Positions 31,628 through 40,601 of a DNA stretch of 43,396 bases are shown piece by piece (the first letter of the stretch is position 1; every line of letters starts with the position of its first letter). The position numbers were made by a program, and so were the translations under genes. The stretch spans positions 1-43,396 of the forward strand of contig VTTJ01000016.1 of NCBI GenBank assembly GCA_008364785.1, written 5' to 3'. Under the pieces are notes generated by a model. That model was not told the DNA's origin, did no database searches, and saw nothing but the letters and a program-made list of their open reading frames with translations. This DNA comes from Bacillus sp. BGMRC 2118. Lineage in GTDB: Bacteria > Bacillota > Bacilli > Bacillales > SA4.

Positions 31628-33370
31628 ATGAAACTACGCATTAGTCATAAATTAATATCAATGATGTTAATTATATTAATTATACCAAATATCATTATTG
31701 GATCTGTTGCTTATTTTATTGCAAAAGACCAAATGGATAACCTAGGAAGAACAACACTAAAAAACGGCGTAGAAATGGCACTTCAACTTATTGATTCTGT
31801 CAACATGCAAGTTGAAGATGGAGAACTATCACTCGAAGAAGCTCAAGATAGAGTAAAAGAGTATTTAATCGGTGAAATGAATGCAGATGGAAAGCGCACC
31901 ATTTCTAGTCCAGTAGATTTAGGGGAAAATGGATACTTTGTTGCATACGATGAAAAAGGACTAGAAATCGCTCACCCAACGATTGAAGGAAAAAATGTAT
32001 GGGAAACTGCAGACACAGATGGTTCACTATTTGTTCAGGAACAAATAGAGGTAGCCCAAAACGGTGGTGGGTTTGTTGAGTATAGCTGGGCATTACCTAC
32101 TGATGAAAATTCAAGAGAACAAAAAATTACGTATAACAAAATAGATCCGAACTGGGGTTGGATCATCTCAGCAGGAACATATGAGATGGATTTTAATCAA
32201 GGGGCTAATCAGGTACTAATTGCACTAGTCATTACCCTTGCTATCTCAATTGTAATTGGTGGTATTCTTTCTTATTATTTTGCTAGGAAAATTTCAAAAC
32301 CTATAAACTCTATTACAAATCACGTTACAGAAGTAGCAAACGGAAACCTGGCTGTTCATGTTGAGAAACTTAAACGTTCAGATGAAATTGGAGAACTTGT
32401 AAATAGTTTTGGCCAGATGGTTTATAACTTAAGAGAACTAATAACGAAAGTAAATGGATCTGTCCACAGTATCACTAGCACTTCACAGAACCTAAGTGCA
32501 GTTGCTGAAGAAACAACAGCTTCTAGCGAAGAAATTGGTAAAGCAATTGGTGAGATTTCTAAAGGTGCTGTACAGCAAGCGAGTGATGCTGATGATACAT
32601 TTAATGCAACAGTTGAACTTGCGAATCAAATTCAGTCATTATCTGAAAAAACTCAGTTAATGAGTGAAGCTTCCTCACAAGTTGTTACATCTAATAAAAT
32701 CGGGATGACTAGTGTTTCTACGTTAAAAGACAAATCAAGCGATACAGAAAAGTCAGTTGGTCAGACGAAAGAAGTTATCGAAACACTGACAGAAAAGGTA
32801 AAAGAGATTGAAATGATTATCGGAACAATTAATTCTATTTCTGAACAAACAAACTTACTTGCATTAAATGCTTCTATTGAAGCGGCAAGAGCAGGGGAAC
32901 ACGGAAAAGGATTCGCAGTCGTTGCAAGTGAAGTGAGAAAGCTTGCAGAAGAAACATCAAATGCTACAGACAAAGTACGTCAAACGTTATCTGGCATTAT
33001 TGATGTAACGAGTATTGCCAACCATGAGATGGACAAAACGAAGCTATTAGCTAAAGAACAACTAAATTCCGTAATGGAAACTGAGCAATCCTTTAGTCAA
33101 ATTGCAGAAAGTGTTCATGGTATTGAATCAATCATCTCTGATGTTAATGAAAACATTCAATTATTGGTTTCTAGCAAAGAAAGTGTTTCTACTGCTGTTG
33201 AAAGTATTGCGGCGGTTAGCGAGCAGTCAGCTGCTTCAACAGAGCAAATTACTTCTAGTATTGATGAGCAATTAAATGCGATTGTTGTCGTTTCTGATTC
33301 AGCACAAGAATTAAACGATCTTATAAATGATTTGAAAATTGAAATTGAAAAGTTTAAATTACAATCATAA
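31628..33370 (+). CDS. Methyl-accepting chemotaxis protein with sCache_2-type sensor
   Basis: 580 residues. First membrane segment about 8-32, extracellular single Cache domain about 35-190 (LGENGYFVAYDEKGLEIAHP and NWGWIISAGTYEMDF are typical sCache_2 parts), second membrane segment about 195-218, HAMP about 219-275, then the coiled-coil signalling domain whose hairpin tip is ISEQTNLLALNASIEAARAG. Senses an extracellular small molecule, commonly a carboxylate in this Cache class, and signals to CheA. Ribosome site GGAGTGA. It sits between ydiK and tatC, where B. subtilis has no receptor gene. Confidence 0.95.
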   Translation: MKLRISHKLISMMLIILIIPNIIIGSVAYFIAKDQMDNLGRTTLKNGVEMALQLIDSVNMQVEDGELSLEEAQDRVKEYLIGEMNADGKRTISSPVDLGENGYFVAYDEKGLEIAHPTIEGKNVWETADTDGSLFVQEQIEVAQNGGGFVEYSWALPTDENSREQKITYNKIDPNWGWIISAGTYEMDFNQGANQVLIALVITLAISIVIGGILSYYFARKISKPINSITNHVTEVANGNLAVHVEKLKRSDEIGELVNSFGQMVYNLRELITKVNGSVHSITSTSQNLSAVAEETTASSEEIGKAIGEISKGAVQQASDADDTFNATVELANQIQSLSEKTQLMSEASSQVVTSNKIGMTSVSTLKDKSSDTEKSVGQTKEVIETLTEKVKEIEMIIGTINSISEQTNLLALNASIEAARAGEHGKGFAVVASEVRKLAEETSNATDKVRQTLSGIIDVTSIANHEMDKTKLLAKEQLNSVMETEQSFSQIAESVHGIESIISDVNENIQLLVSSKESVSTAVESIAAVSEQSAASTEQITSSIDEQLNAIVVVSDSAQELNDLINDLKIEIEKFKLQS

Positions 33371-33375
33371 TAAAT

Positions 33376-33406
33376 AAAGAGCATGGAATCTTTCCCCATG
33401 CTCTTT
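33376..33406. terminator. Bidirectional terminator between the chemoreceptor gene and tatC
   Basis: AAAGAGCATGG, 9-base loop, CCATGCTCTTT: 11 bp perfect stem serving two converging genes. Confidence 0.88.
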
Positions 33407-33412
33407 AAAGTA

Positions 33413-34162
33413 TTACTCAATCTCTGCTTCCGCTTCTACCTCTGCCTTTAACCTCTTTTTGTAAGCACCACGCGATATCAGGATACTAACTTCATATAAA
33501 ACAAATAAAGGAATTGAAACCATTAAATGCGATAAAAGTTCTGGCGGTGTGATCAATGCGGCTATCACTAATAAAATGAAATACGCATACTTCCTGATTT
33601 TCGATAAGAAATCTGGTGTGACAATGCCAAGTCTTGTTAAAAACATAATGACAACGGGAAGCTGGAATAATATACCAAATGGAATGGTGAGCTGAAATAG
33701 AAATTCAAAATACTCATTTATCCCAATAACCGTTTGAATTTCAAGCTTGTCAGATAAGCGCAGCATAAACTCAACTATAAACGGAAAAAGAATAAAGTAT
33801 GAAAAAGCTAGTCCACTTAAAAACAATAAAAGCGAAAATGGAATGTAGCTTAGCGTTACTTTACGTTCCTTTGCATAAAGTCCTGGACTGATAAATGCCC
33901 ATAATTGATACAGTGTAATCGGGAATGTAAGAATAAAGGCCAGGATAAACGCAAATTCCATGTAAATCTTTAATGGATCAGTTAATCGAAATGCATTCAT
34001 TGTCAGTTCTTTCGCCTCATCTGCTTGTTGTAAGTAAACAATAAGCTGCTCTACTAAAAAGAAACTACCAACAAACGCTAAAAAGAAGAAAACGACTACG
34101 ATGACAAGTCGTTTCCTAAGTTCCCCGATATGATCATAAACGGACATCTCATTTTGACTCAT
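33413..34162 (-). CDS. tatC: Twin-arginine translocase subunit TatC
   Basis: 249 residues with six membrane segments. The N-terminus MSVYDHIGELRKRL is the conserved TatC cytoplasmic start that contacts the twin-arginine signal, and SPGLYAKERK in the first loop is also conserved. With TatA it forms a minimal TatAC translocase for folded proteins. Lies after tatA, 17 bases apart, in the rex-tatA-tatC block, which corresponds to tatAy-tatCy of B. subtilis. It has a lysine/arginine- and glutamate-rich C-terminal tail. Confidence 0.96.
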   Translation of the reverse strand: MSQNEMSVYDHIGELRKRLVIVVVFFFLAFVGSFFLVEQLIVYLQQADEAKELTMNAFRLTDPLKIYMEFAFILAFILTFPITLYQLWAFISPGLYAKERKVTLSYIPFSLLLFLSGLAFSYFILFPFIVEFMLRLSDKLEIQTVIGINEYFEFLFQLTIPFGILFQLPVVIMFLTRLGIVTPDFLSKIRKYAYFILLVIAALITPPELLSHLMVSIPLFVLYEVSILISRGAYKKRLKAEVEAEAEIE

Positions 34163-34179
34163 TTACATCTCATCCTATC

Positions 34180-34368
34180 TTACTTGTCACCTTCAGTTTT
34201 CTTCACTACTTCATCATCGTCATCATCTGCTAATCCCTTTGTCGCGTTTTTAAATTCACGAAGAGAATTACCAGCAGCCTTCCCTAATTCAGGTAGCTTT
34301 TTAGGTCCGAATATTAATAGTGCTACACCTGCAATTAATATGATACTTCCAATACCTAATGTTGGCAT
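34180..34368 (-). CDS. tatA: Twin-arginine translocase subunit TatA
   Basis: 62 residues. N-terminal membrane helix (LGIGSIILIAGVALLIFGP), the FGPKKLPELGK hinge, amphipathic helix, and an acidic tail DDDDDE with lysines. The GTG at 34377 overlaps the ribosome site; AAGGAGGTG is seven bases before the ATG at 34368, which is the start chosen. Partner of the adjacent TatC; corresponds to TatAy. Confidence 0.95.
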   Translation of the reverse strand: MPTLGIGSIILIAGVALLIFGPKKLPELGKAAGNSLREFKNATKGLADDDDDEVVKKTEGDK

Positions 34369-34383
34369 CCCTGTCACCTCCTT

Positions 34384-35022
34384 TTAATCTAACGGATAAT
34401 TTTTTAGAAAATAGACTAATGATTGTAGCTCAACAGCTAAATCAATATGATGAATGCGAACCGTTTCCGGTACATTAATACGTGCGGGTGTAAAGTTTAA
34501 GATTCCTTTTATCCCGATATCAACTAATCGGTCAGTAATCGGTTGTACAACTGAAGCCGGTACTGTAAGAATCGCGACAGCCACATCGGACGTTAAACGC
34601 TCCTCTAATTCATCAAAATGATAAATGGGTACTCCTCCAACTTCCTTCCCCACAATCTCGGGGTTGATGTCAAAGGCTTGTTCGATTTTCGTACTATTAT
34701 TTTTAATAAAATTATAGTTTAAAAAGGCTTTTCCTAAATTACCTACTCCTATGAGCGTGACCTTTGTGACTTCATCTTGATCTAGCGTTTTTCGAAAAAA
34801 AGATAATAAGTATTGTATATTGTACCCATAGCCTTTTTTACCGAGTGCCCCAAAGTATGAAAAGTCTCTTCGGATTGTGGCTGAATCTACCTTCACAGCT
34901 TCACTTAATTCTGCCGAGGATACACGCTGCTTTCCAGATGAATCTAGATTCTTTAAAAATCTATAATACAGTGGTAAGCGCTTGGCCGTAGCCTGTGGTA
35001 TCTTTGGTTGTTCTTGACTCAT
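34384..35022 (-). CDS. rex: Redox-sensing transcriptional repressor Rex
   Basis: 212 residues. N-terminal winged helix (PQATAKRLPLYYRFLKNL, SSAELSEAVKVDSATIRRDF), a Rossmann NAD(H) fold with GVGNLGKAFLNY, and a C-terminal swapped helix. Rex binds DNA when NADH is low and controls fermentation and respiration genes. The frame opens at 35037, but the ATG at 35022 with GGGTGAT upstream matches the B. subtilis N-terminus. No clear Rex operator was found at pflB in this window. Confidence 0.97.
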   Translation of the reverse strand: MSQEQPKIPQATAKRLPLYYRFLKNLDSSGKQRVSSAELSEAVKVDSATIRRDFSYFGALGKKGYGYNIQYLLSFFRKTLDQDEVTKVTLIGVGNLGKAFLNYNFIKNNSTKIEQAFDINPEIVGKEVGGVPIYHFDELEERLTSDVAVAILTVPASVVQPITDRLVDIGIKGILNFTPARINVPETVRIHHIDLAVELQSLVYFLKNYPLD

Positions 35023-35048
35023 ACATATCACCCACATTTAGTATCAAC

Positions 35049-35528
35049 TTATCTATTGTAGTCTCCACTTTTCCCGCCCTTTTTCTGAACTAAGAAGGTC
35101 GGACCAATTACCATCCCTTTATCAACAGCTTTACACATGTCGTACACTGTTAATGCACAGGCTGAAACAGCTGTTAATGCTTCCATTTCTACTCCTGTAC
35201 TTCCCTTTGTTTTAACTTCCCCTTCAATGATAAGAATATAAGTTTGTCCTTTTTTCTCCCATTGAAATGTAATATTTACCCCTTTTATTGGGATTGGATG
35301 GCACATAGGAATAATGTCAGGTGTTTTCTTTGCTGCCATAATTCCGGCAACTTGCGCAACTGAAAGCACATCACCTTTTTCCATTTGGGCATGCACAATT
35401 TTTTCATAAATTTCTTCGGACACTTCAACACTTGATCTGGCAATTGCTGTTCTCACAGTATCAGTCTTATCTGTAATATCCACCATTTTAGCGCGTCCTT
35501 CTTCGTTAAAATGAGTAAAGTCTGCCAT
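35049..35528 (-). CDS. moaC: Cyclic pyranopterin monophosphate synthase
   Basis: 159 residues. Second enzyme of molybdenum cofactor synthesis, making cPMP from the MoaA product. Conserved blocks: DFTHFNEEGRAKMVDI, MCHPIPI and GVEMEALTAVSACALTVYD. The ATG is preceded by AAGGAGGG. Located between rex and the divergent ABC-F gene, as in B. subtilis. No other moa or mob gene is in the window. Confidence 0.97.
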   Translation of the reverse strand: MADFTHFNEEGRAKMVDITDKTDTVRTAIARSSVEVSEEIYEKIVHAQMEKGDVLSVAQVAGIMAAKKTPDIIPMCHPIPIKGVNITFQWEKKGQTYILIIEGEVKTKGSTGVEMEALTAVSACALTVYDMCKAVDKGMVIGPTFLVQKKGGKSGDYNR

Positions 35529-35567
35529 GCAAACCCTCCTTACATGCTATCATACATAGACTATACA

Positions 35568-35581
35568 CTATTTCTAGTGAG
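35568..35581. promoter_or_regulatory. Small inverted repeat in the moaC/ydiF divergent region
   Basis: CACTA-TTTC-TAGTG. It overlaps the likely moaC promoter (GCGACA-N17-TATAGT on the minus strand). It could be an operator; no regulator is suggested. Confidence 0.3.
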
Positions 35582-35633
35582 TTGTCGCATTTGCTTTTTG
35601 AATTATTTGTAACAACTTCTCTCTTCTCCTCTA

Positions 35634-35662
35634 TTGCTCGAGCCCCGAAAAATATATACACT
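35634..35662 (+). promoter_or_regulatory. Promoter of the ABC-F gene
   Basis: TTGCTC (35634-35639), 17-base spacer, TACACT (35657-35662), about 30 bases before the start. Confidence 0.55.
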
Positions 35663-35689
35663 AAAGATAGAGGAATAGAGGTGAACTTC

Positions 35690-37624
35690 ATGATTTTATT
35701 ACAATGTAATGGGATCTCAAAATATTATGGCTCTGAGCCTATCTTAACGAATATTAAGCTTGAAGTACAATCAAAGGACCGTATCGCCCTCGTCGGACGT
35801 AATGGCGCAGGTAAGTCAACTCTGTTAAAAATCATTGCTGGAATCATCTCAAAAGATGGTGGAGAAATTATTAAGCCGAAAGATGTGACAATCGGTTACT
35901 TAGCGCAGCACACTGGGCTCGAGACAACCCTTTCTATATGGGATGAAATGTTAACTGTTTTTTCACACTTACGTAGTCAGGAAGAGGAACTTCGTAAAAT
36001 GGAATCCCAAATGGGTGATCCTGACTTGATTGCAGATACATCGCGTTATGAGAGGTTGTTAAAAGAGTATGATTTATTACAAGAACTATTTAAGCAATCA
36101 GGTGGATATCAATATGAATCTGACATTCGTTCTGTCATCCATGGCCTAGGCTTTGCTCAATTTGATTATAGCACTCCTATTTCAACACTAAGTGGTGGAC
36201 AAAAGACGAGACTTGCATTGGGTAAGCTGCTACTAACAAAACCTGATTTATTAATATTGGACGAGCCGACGAACCACTTGGATATGGATACTCTAGCCTG
36301 GCTTGAACAATATTTAAGCTCATATCCTGGAGCTATCTTAATTGTGTCCCATGACCGTTATTTTCTAGATAAAGTGGTAAACCAAGTTTACGAAATCTCA
36401 AGAACATCCATTTCAAAGTATCATGGTAACTATAGCCGATATCTTGTTCAGAAAGCTGAAAACTATGAACGGGACTTAAGACAGTTTGAGAAGCAACAAG
36501 ATGAAGTTGCGAAATTAAAGGATTTTATTCAAAAAAATATTGCACGAGCCTCCACTACAAAGCGTGCACAGAGTAGAAGAAAGCAGCTTGAACGAATGGA
36601 GCTTATGGACAGGCCGTCTGGTGATGAAAAATCTGCCTCCTTCCATTTTGGTATAGAAAAGCAAAGTGGCAATGACGTTATCAAGGTAAATGACGTTGCC
36701 CTTAGCTATGACAATGTAAAAGCAACGATTCAACATATCACATTCATCCTGCAACGTGGTGATAGTGCTGCCTTAATTGGTCCAAATGGTATTGGCAAAT
36801 CGACATTATTAAAAGGAATTATGAATAAAATCACTCCCCATACTGGGTCCATTCAGTTTGGATCAAATGTTACAATCGGATACTATGACCAAGAGCAGGC
36901 AAATTTAAAGTCTACTAAACGAGTGTTAAATGAACTATGGGATGACTATCCGCTACTACCTGAAAAAGACATTCGAACAGTACTTGGCAACTTCTTATTT
37001 TCAGGTGATGATGTACTGAAAGAAGTATCAACACTTAGTGGTGGTGAAAAGGCCCGTCTTGCACTAGCTAAATTAATGATGCAAAAGGCAAATCTTTTAA
37101 TATTGGATGAGCCGACGAACCATCTGGACTTAGATAGTAAAGAAGTATTAGAAAATGCGTTAATTGATTACCCAGGTACTATTTTATTCGTATCCCATGA
37201 TCGTTACTTTATTAACAGGATATCAACAAGAGTGTTAGAGCTAACTCCTGATGCTGTTACGAATTATTTAGGAGATTATGATTACTACCTCGAAAAAAAG
37301 CAAATGCTCATAGAACTTGAAGAACTTGAAGTGAAAGAAAAAGGTATAGTTGAGAAGTCAATTAATGAAGAAAAACGCAGCTTTGAAGAAGAAAAAGAAT
37401 TAAAACGATTAGAGAGAAGCCGAAAAAGAAGAATTGAAGAAATAGAGGTCGAAATTGCCGTTCTAGAAGATCAAATCTCAAGTAACGATGAAAAATTGTG
37501 TGACCCGGAAGTATATCAAGACCACGAACTTGTTCAAAAACTAAATAATGATAATCAACAGGCAAATGAAAAACTAGAAAACCTTATGGAAGAATGGGAA
37601 CAACTTGTGGAGAAACAACAATAA
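35690..37624 (+). CDS. ydiF: ABC-F family ATPase (YdiF)
   Basis: 644 residues, two ABC domains without membrane segments. First: Walker A GRNGAGKST, signature LSGGQKTRLALG, Walker B LLILDEPTNHLD. Second: Walker A GPNGIGKST, signature LSGGEKARLALA, Walker B LLILDEPTNHLD. Between them is the basic ABC-F linker (about residues 240-330), and a charged coiled coil ends the protein. ABC-F proteins act on the ribosome E site in translation or antibiotic resistance; YdiF is the housekeeping type. The frame opens at 35582, but GAGGTG before the ATG at 35690 fixes the start. Confidence 0.95.
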   Translation: MILLQCNGISKYYGSEPILTNIKLEVQSKDRIALVGRNGAGKSTLLKIIAGIISKDGGEIIKPKDVTIGYLAQHTGLETTLSIWDEMLTVFSHLRSQEEELRKMESQMGDPDLIADTSRYERLLKEYDLLQELFKQSGGYQYESDIRSVIHGLGFAQFDYSTPISTLSGGQKTRLALGKLLLTKPDLLILDEPTNHLDMDTLAWLEQYLSSYPGAILIVSHDRYFLDKVVNQVYEISRTSISKYHGNYSRYLVQKAENYERDLRQFEKQQDEVAKLKDFIQKNIARASTTKRAQSRRKQLERMELMDRPSGDEKSASFHFGIEKQSGNDVIKVNDVALSYDNVKATIQHITFILQRGDSAALIGPNGIGKSTLLKGIMNKITPHTGSIQFGSNVTIGYYDQEQANLKSTKRVLNELWDDYPLLPEKDIRTVLGNFLFSGDDVLKEVSTLSGGEKARLALAKLMMQKANLLILDEPTNHLDLDSKEVLENALIDYPGTILFVSHDRYFINRISTRVLELTPDAVTNYLGDYDYYLEKKQMLIELEELEVKEKGIVEKSINEEKRSFEEEKELKRLERSRKRRIEEIEVEIAVLEDQISSNDEKLCDPEVYQDHELVQKLNNDNQQANEKLENLMEEWEQLVEKQQ

Positions 37625-37638
37625 CCTACACTTTTCTA

Positions 37639-37839
37639 TGTGGATAAGACTTACTATCCACAATAATAGATGAAAAAGAGTCAGCAACTAGTTGCTGACT
37701 CTTTTTTTACCCACATATTCACAAACTTATACACACTACAAACAATGTAAACTAGCCATTTTTAAAAACTTATCCACATTACAAACATTATTTTATACAC
37801 ATATACACAATTTTATCCACAAAAACAAAGAAATCCACA
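37639..37839. promoter_or_regulatory. DnaA-box cluster in the ydiF-tsaD intergenic region
   Basis: Three perfect DnaA boxes (TTATCCACA): plus strand at 37770-37778 and 37813-37821, minus strand at 37639-37647. Single-mismatch boxes: CTATCCACA at 37654-37662, TTATACACA at 37727-37735 and 37793-37801. Weaker: ATATACACA at 37801-37809 and AAATCCACA at 37831-37839. I recall a DnaA-binding cluster between gcp (tsaD) and ydiF in B. subtilis, so it is likely a conserved regulator of replication initiation and not an origin. Confidence 0.85.
37673..37708 (+). terminator. Terminator of ydiF
   Basis: AAAAAGAGTCAGCAAC, TA, GTTGCTGACTCTTTTT followed by more T: 16 bp arms. Confidence 0.93.
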
Positions 37840-37890
37840 TGATTTTTACACTTTAAAGGAATAAGAGGCTGTCCCCACTCCTTTAACGTG

Positions 37891-37943
37891 ATAAAAAGCA
37901 TTTACTTATTCACTTACTAACATAAGTAAAAAAGTAAATGCTT
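37891..37943 (-). terminator. Terminator of the thiL-tsaD operon
   Basis: Minus strand AAGCATTTACTT, 24-base loop, AAGTAAATGCTT (12 bp perfect), then TTTATC. It lies 22 bases after the tsaD stop. Confidence 0.8.
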
Positions 37944-37965
37944 CGTTTATTCACATCTTATGAAC

Positions 37966-38982
37966 TTAAAATGATTTCAACAGTAATCCCGGGTTTCCGT
38001 TAAGAGCTAACTCCGAGCGCACTCCTTTATCAAATGCCACACTGCCCACTGCTGCAATCATTGCTGCATTGTCTGTACATAACGACAAAGGTGGAATAGT
38101 TAGCTCCACATGAGATAGGGTCTTGAATGATTCTTCAAGTTGCGTACGGAGGCCTTTATTTGCTGCTACTCCACCAGCTAATACTACCTGCTTCACCCCA
38201 AAATCTTGTGCTGCTCTTATTGTTTTCGTTACCAATACATCAATTACACTCGCTTGAAAACTAGCAGCTAAGTCCTCTGGCTTAATATCCTCGCCTCGTT
38301 GCTTCGCATTGTGTAACGTGTTAATAACTGCCGATTTTAATCCACTAAAACTAAAATCGTATGAGTCAGACTCTAGCCAAGCCCTAGGGAGGTCGATACT
38401 TGGAGTACCAACATGTGCTAATTTATCGATATGAGGACCGCCCGGATAAGGTAGGTTCAATGTTCTTGCCACCTTATCATATGCTTCACCTGCAGCATCA
38501 TCACGTGTTTCTCCAATGACTTCAAAGTGTCCGTGTTCCTTCATTAATACAAGCTCTGTATGTCCACCTGAGACTACTAGAGCCAGTAAAGGAAACTGGA
38601 ATTCCGATATAAACCGATTGGCATAAATATGTCCTGCAATATGGTGAACGCCAACCAACGGGATATTATGAGCAAAGGCTAATGCTTTTGCTGCATTCAC
38701 TCCAATTAACAAAGCTCCAACTAATCCCGGCCCTTCTGTCACAGCAATTGCGTCAATATCTTCATACGTGACGTTCGCTTCCTTCATAGCCTCTTCTAAC
38801 ACAATCGTCAATTGTTCAACATGGTGCCTAGACGCAATTTCAGGTACGACCCCTCCAAAGCGTTTATGACTTTCAATTTGTGAAGCTACTACATTTGAGA
38901 GAATTTCGTTTCCATTTCTTACAATTGCTACTGCTGTCTCATCACAGCTCGTTTCAATTCCTAATATGATCTGTTGTTTCAT
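37966..38982 (-). CDS. tsaD: tRNA t6A threonylcarbamoyltransferase TsaD
   Basis: 338 residues, ASKHA fold. N-terminal GIETSCDETAVAIV, the metal-binding histidines in HHIAGHIYANR, LVVSGGHTELVL, and the C-terminal SLCTDNAAMIA. Transfers the threonylcarbamoyl group to A37 of ANN-decoding tRNAs together with TsaB and TsaE, whose genes are just upstream in the operon. The start overlaps the end of rimI by 29 bases; GGGTGA precedes the ATG. Known earlier as gcp/ydiE. Confidence 0.98.
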   Translation of the reverse strand: MKQQIILGIETSCDETAVAIVRNGNEILSNVVASQIESHKRFGGVVPEIASRHHVEQLTIVLEEAMKEANVTYEDIDAIAVTEGPGLVGALLIGVNAAKALAFAHNIPLVGVHHIAGHIYANRFISEFQFPLLALVVSGGHTELVLMKEHGHFEVIGETRDDAAGEAYDKVARTLNLPYPGGPHIDKLAHVGTPSIDLPRAWLESDSYDFSFSGLKSAVINTLHNAKQRGEDIKPEDLAASFQASVIDVLVTKTIRAAQDFGVKQVVLAGGVAANKGLRTQLEESFKTLSHVELTIPPLSLCTDNAAMIAAVGSVAFDKGVRSELALNGNPGLLLKSF

Positions 38983-39430
38983 TAATATTCACCCACATTA
39001 CTAGTGCATCTTCATTGTTATCAGTATAATACCTTTTTCGGATGCCCCCATTTTGAAATCCTAGCTTACGATATAATCCCTGTGCAACCTCATTTGATAC
39101 TCGCACCTCTAATGAAACACGGTTCGCCCCTAGCGCTTTCGCTAATTCCAGAGCCTGCTTCATTAACGCTTCACCCAGCTTGCGTCCTCGGTAATCTGGT
39201 AACACTGCCACATTTGTAATATGTGCATCCTCCAGAACCACCCATAACCCACAATACCCAATGATTCTTTCATTATCCTCCATAACAACATAGCTTGCAT
39301 AAGGATTATTAACCATTTCATTATAAAATGCCTCTGCACTCCATGGAGTAGCAAATGAAGCGTGCTCAACTTTTAAAATATCATCAATATCTTTCACTGC
39401 CATAAGCCTGAAGGTAACCGAACTATTCAC
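38954..39430 (-). CDS. rimI: Ribosomal protein S18-alanine N-acetyltransferase
   Basis: 158 residues, GNAT fold: VAVLPDYRGRKLGEALM is the acetyl-CoA binding motif A, and GLYRKLGFQNGGIRKRYYTDN motif B and after. The frame opens at 39466, but that start overlaps tsaB; the GTG at 39430 with AGGGGGGA upstream matches the length of other RimI proteins. Conserved between tsaB and tsaD in Bacillus. Acetylation of S18 is the family function; other targets are possible. Confidence 0.93.
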   Translation of the reverse strand: MNSSVTFRLMAVKDIDDILKVEHASFATPWSAEAFYNEMVNNPYASYVVMEDNERIIGYCGLWVVLEDAHITNVAVLPDYRGRKLGEALMKQALELAKALGANRVSLEVRVSNEVAQGLYRKLGFQNGGIRKRYYTDNNEDALVMWVNINETTDHIRN

Positions 39431-39446
39431 CCAAATCCCCCCTACT

Positions 39447-40136
39447 TTAACTCTTTTGGGAAGCAAGCCAATTGGCTTCTGCTTCAGCTAAGCGAAGATA
39501 ACTTGGTACAAAGGTATGAATGGAATCTGCCTCTCGATTGGCGCCAATTAATCCTAATATCGATGGTCTTGGATTCCAGTCTGTAAACTCAGCAAACACT
39601 GCCTGTTCGCCAAGTATATCTTGAATTTTGTCTTTATGAATAGGCACATCATTTCCTATAAATAAAACTGGTCTCATGCGCTCCTTAAGTAAGCTTAACC
39701 ATCCATCAATATGTATGTTCTGATCCTCTATGACCACTTGCAAGTCTGCACCATTAGTCTCATATAGACCTGTATATAGTAGTTGTCTGCGCGCATCCAT
39801 GATTGGACAAATAAGCCCGTTAAAACCCTTACCGTTCCATGCCATATGCTCAAGGCTAGAAACTCCAACAAGGGGAATGTTTAAACTCCAGGCAAGCGTT
39901 TTAGCTATACTTACACCTATTCTTACTCCTGTATATGATCCTGGACCTTTTGATACAACTATCTTATGAAGCATGTTTGGCGTTATATTACACTCTTTCA
40001 TTACCTGTTCAATCGCTGGCATTAAGCGAATGGAGTGATTCTTCTTAATGTTGGTGATATACTCACCTATCACCTGCTGATTGTCAATAATGGCAACGCC
40101 CATTACATTTGTCGACGTATCAATTGCTAATATCAT
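39447..40136 (-). CDS. tsaB: tRNA t6A biosynthesis subunit TsaB
   Basis: 229 residues, ASKHA fold paralogue of TsaD without the catalytic metal site. N-terminus AIDTSTNVMGVAI, GPGSYTGVRIG near residue 70. It bridges TsaD and TsaE in the t6A complex. Overlaps the tsaE stop by four bases. Confidence 0.97.
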   Translation of the reverse strand: MILAIDTSTNVMGVAIIDNQQVIGEYITNIKKNHSIRLMPAIEQVMKECNITPNMLHKIVVSKGPGSYTGVRIGVSIAKTLAWSLNIPLVGVSSLEHMAWNGKGFNGLICPIMDARRQLLYTGLYETNGADLQVVIEDQNIHIDGWLSLLKERMRPVLFIGNDVPIHKDKIQDILGEQAVFAEFTDWNPRPSILGLIGANREADSIHTFVPSYLRLAEAEANWLASQKS

Positions 40137-40591
40137 TGTGTCTTTAACTCCTCACCTAACTGAACATAACGCTCCCCATGTGCTTCAAGCATTATCGTCC
40201 TTTTTGTATCATCTATCCGCTTAATTGTAATTAAACCATACTCATCTGGGAGTTGATCTTGAATTAAATGTGCCCATTCTACTACTGACACACCTTCCCC
40301 ATTGAAATATTCATCAAAACCCAGATCTTCAAAAGCATCATCCATTCGATAAACATCCATATGGTATAAAGGCATGCGTCCTTGATATTCTTTTATTATC
40401 GTAAAAGTGGGACTGTTTACATTTCGAGTAATGCCTAAGCCCTTAGCCACACCTTTTGTAAAAGTAGTCTTCCCAGCTCCCAGATCACCCTCGAGTAAAA
40501 AAACATCACCTGGTTTGGCCCTTTCCCCAATTCTACATGCTAACTCTCTTGTTTCTTCCTCATTATTTGTTATCCATTCAAAACTTTTCAT
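40133..40591 (-). CDS. tsaE: tRNA t6A biosynthesis ATPase TsaE
   Basis: 152 residues. P-loop GDLGAGKTTF, SPTFTI switch I-like segment, VVEWAHLI near Walker B. Its ATPase activity drives the TsaBD complex. The frame opens with a TTG at 40609 inside thiL, but the ATG at 40591 with GGTGAT five bases upstream is better. Overlaps tsaB by four bases. Confidence 0.97.
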   Translation of the reverse strand: MKSFEWITNNEEETRELACRIGERAKPGDVFLLEGDLGAGKTTFTKGVAKGLGITRNVNSPTFTIIKEYQGRMPLYHMDVYRMDDAFEDLGFDEYFNGEGVSVVEWAHLIQDQLPDEYGLITIKRIDDTKRTIMLEAHGERYVQLGEELKTQ

Positions 40592-40601
40592 ATTATCACC
40601 A

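Noticed and set aside
35582..35689. N-terminal extension of the ABC-F protein
   Set aside because: It contains the promoter region, and the ribosome site fits the ATG at 35690.
37857..37884. AAAGGAATAAGAGGCTGTCC resembling an insertion sequence end
   Set aside because: Only a short stretch, no partner end or transposase remnant, and no target duplication seen.
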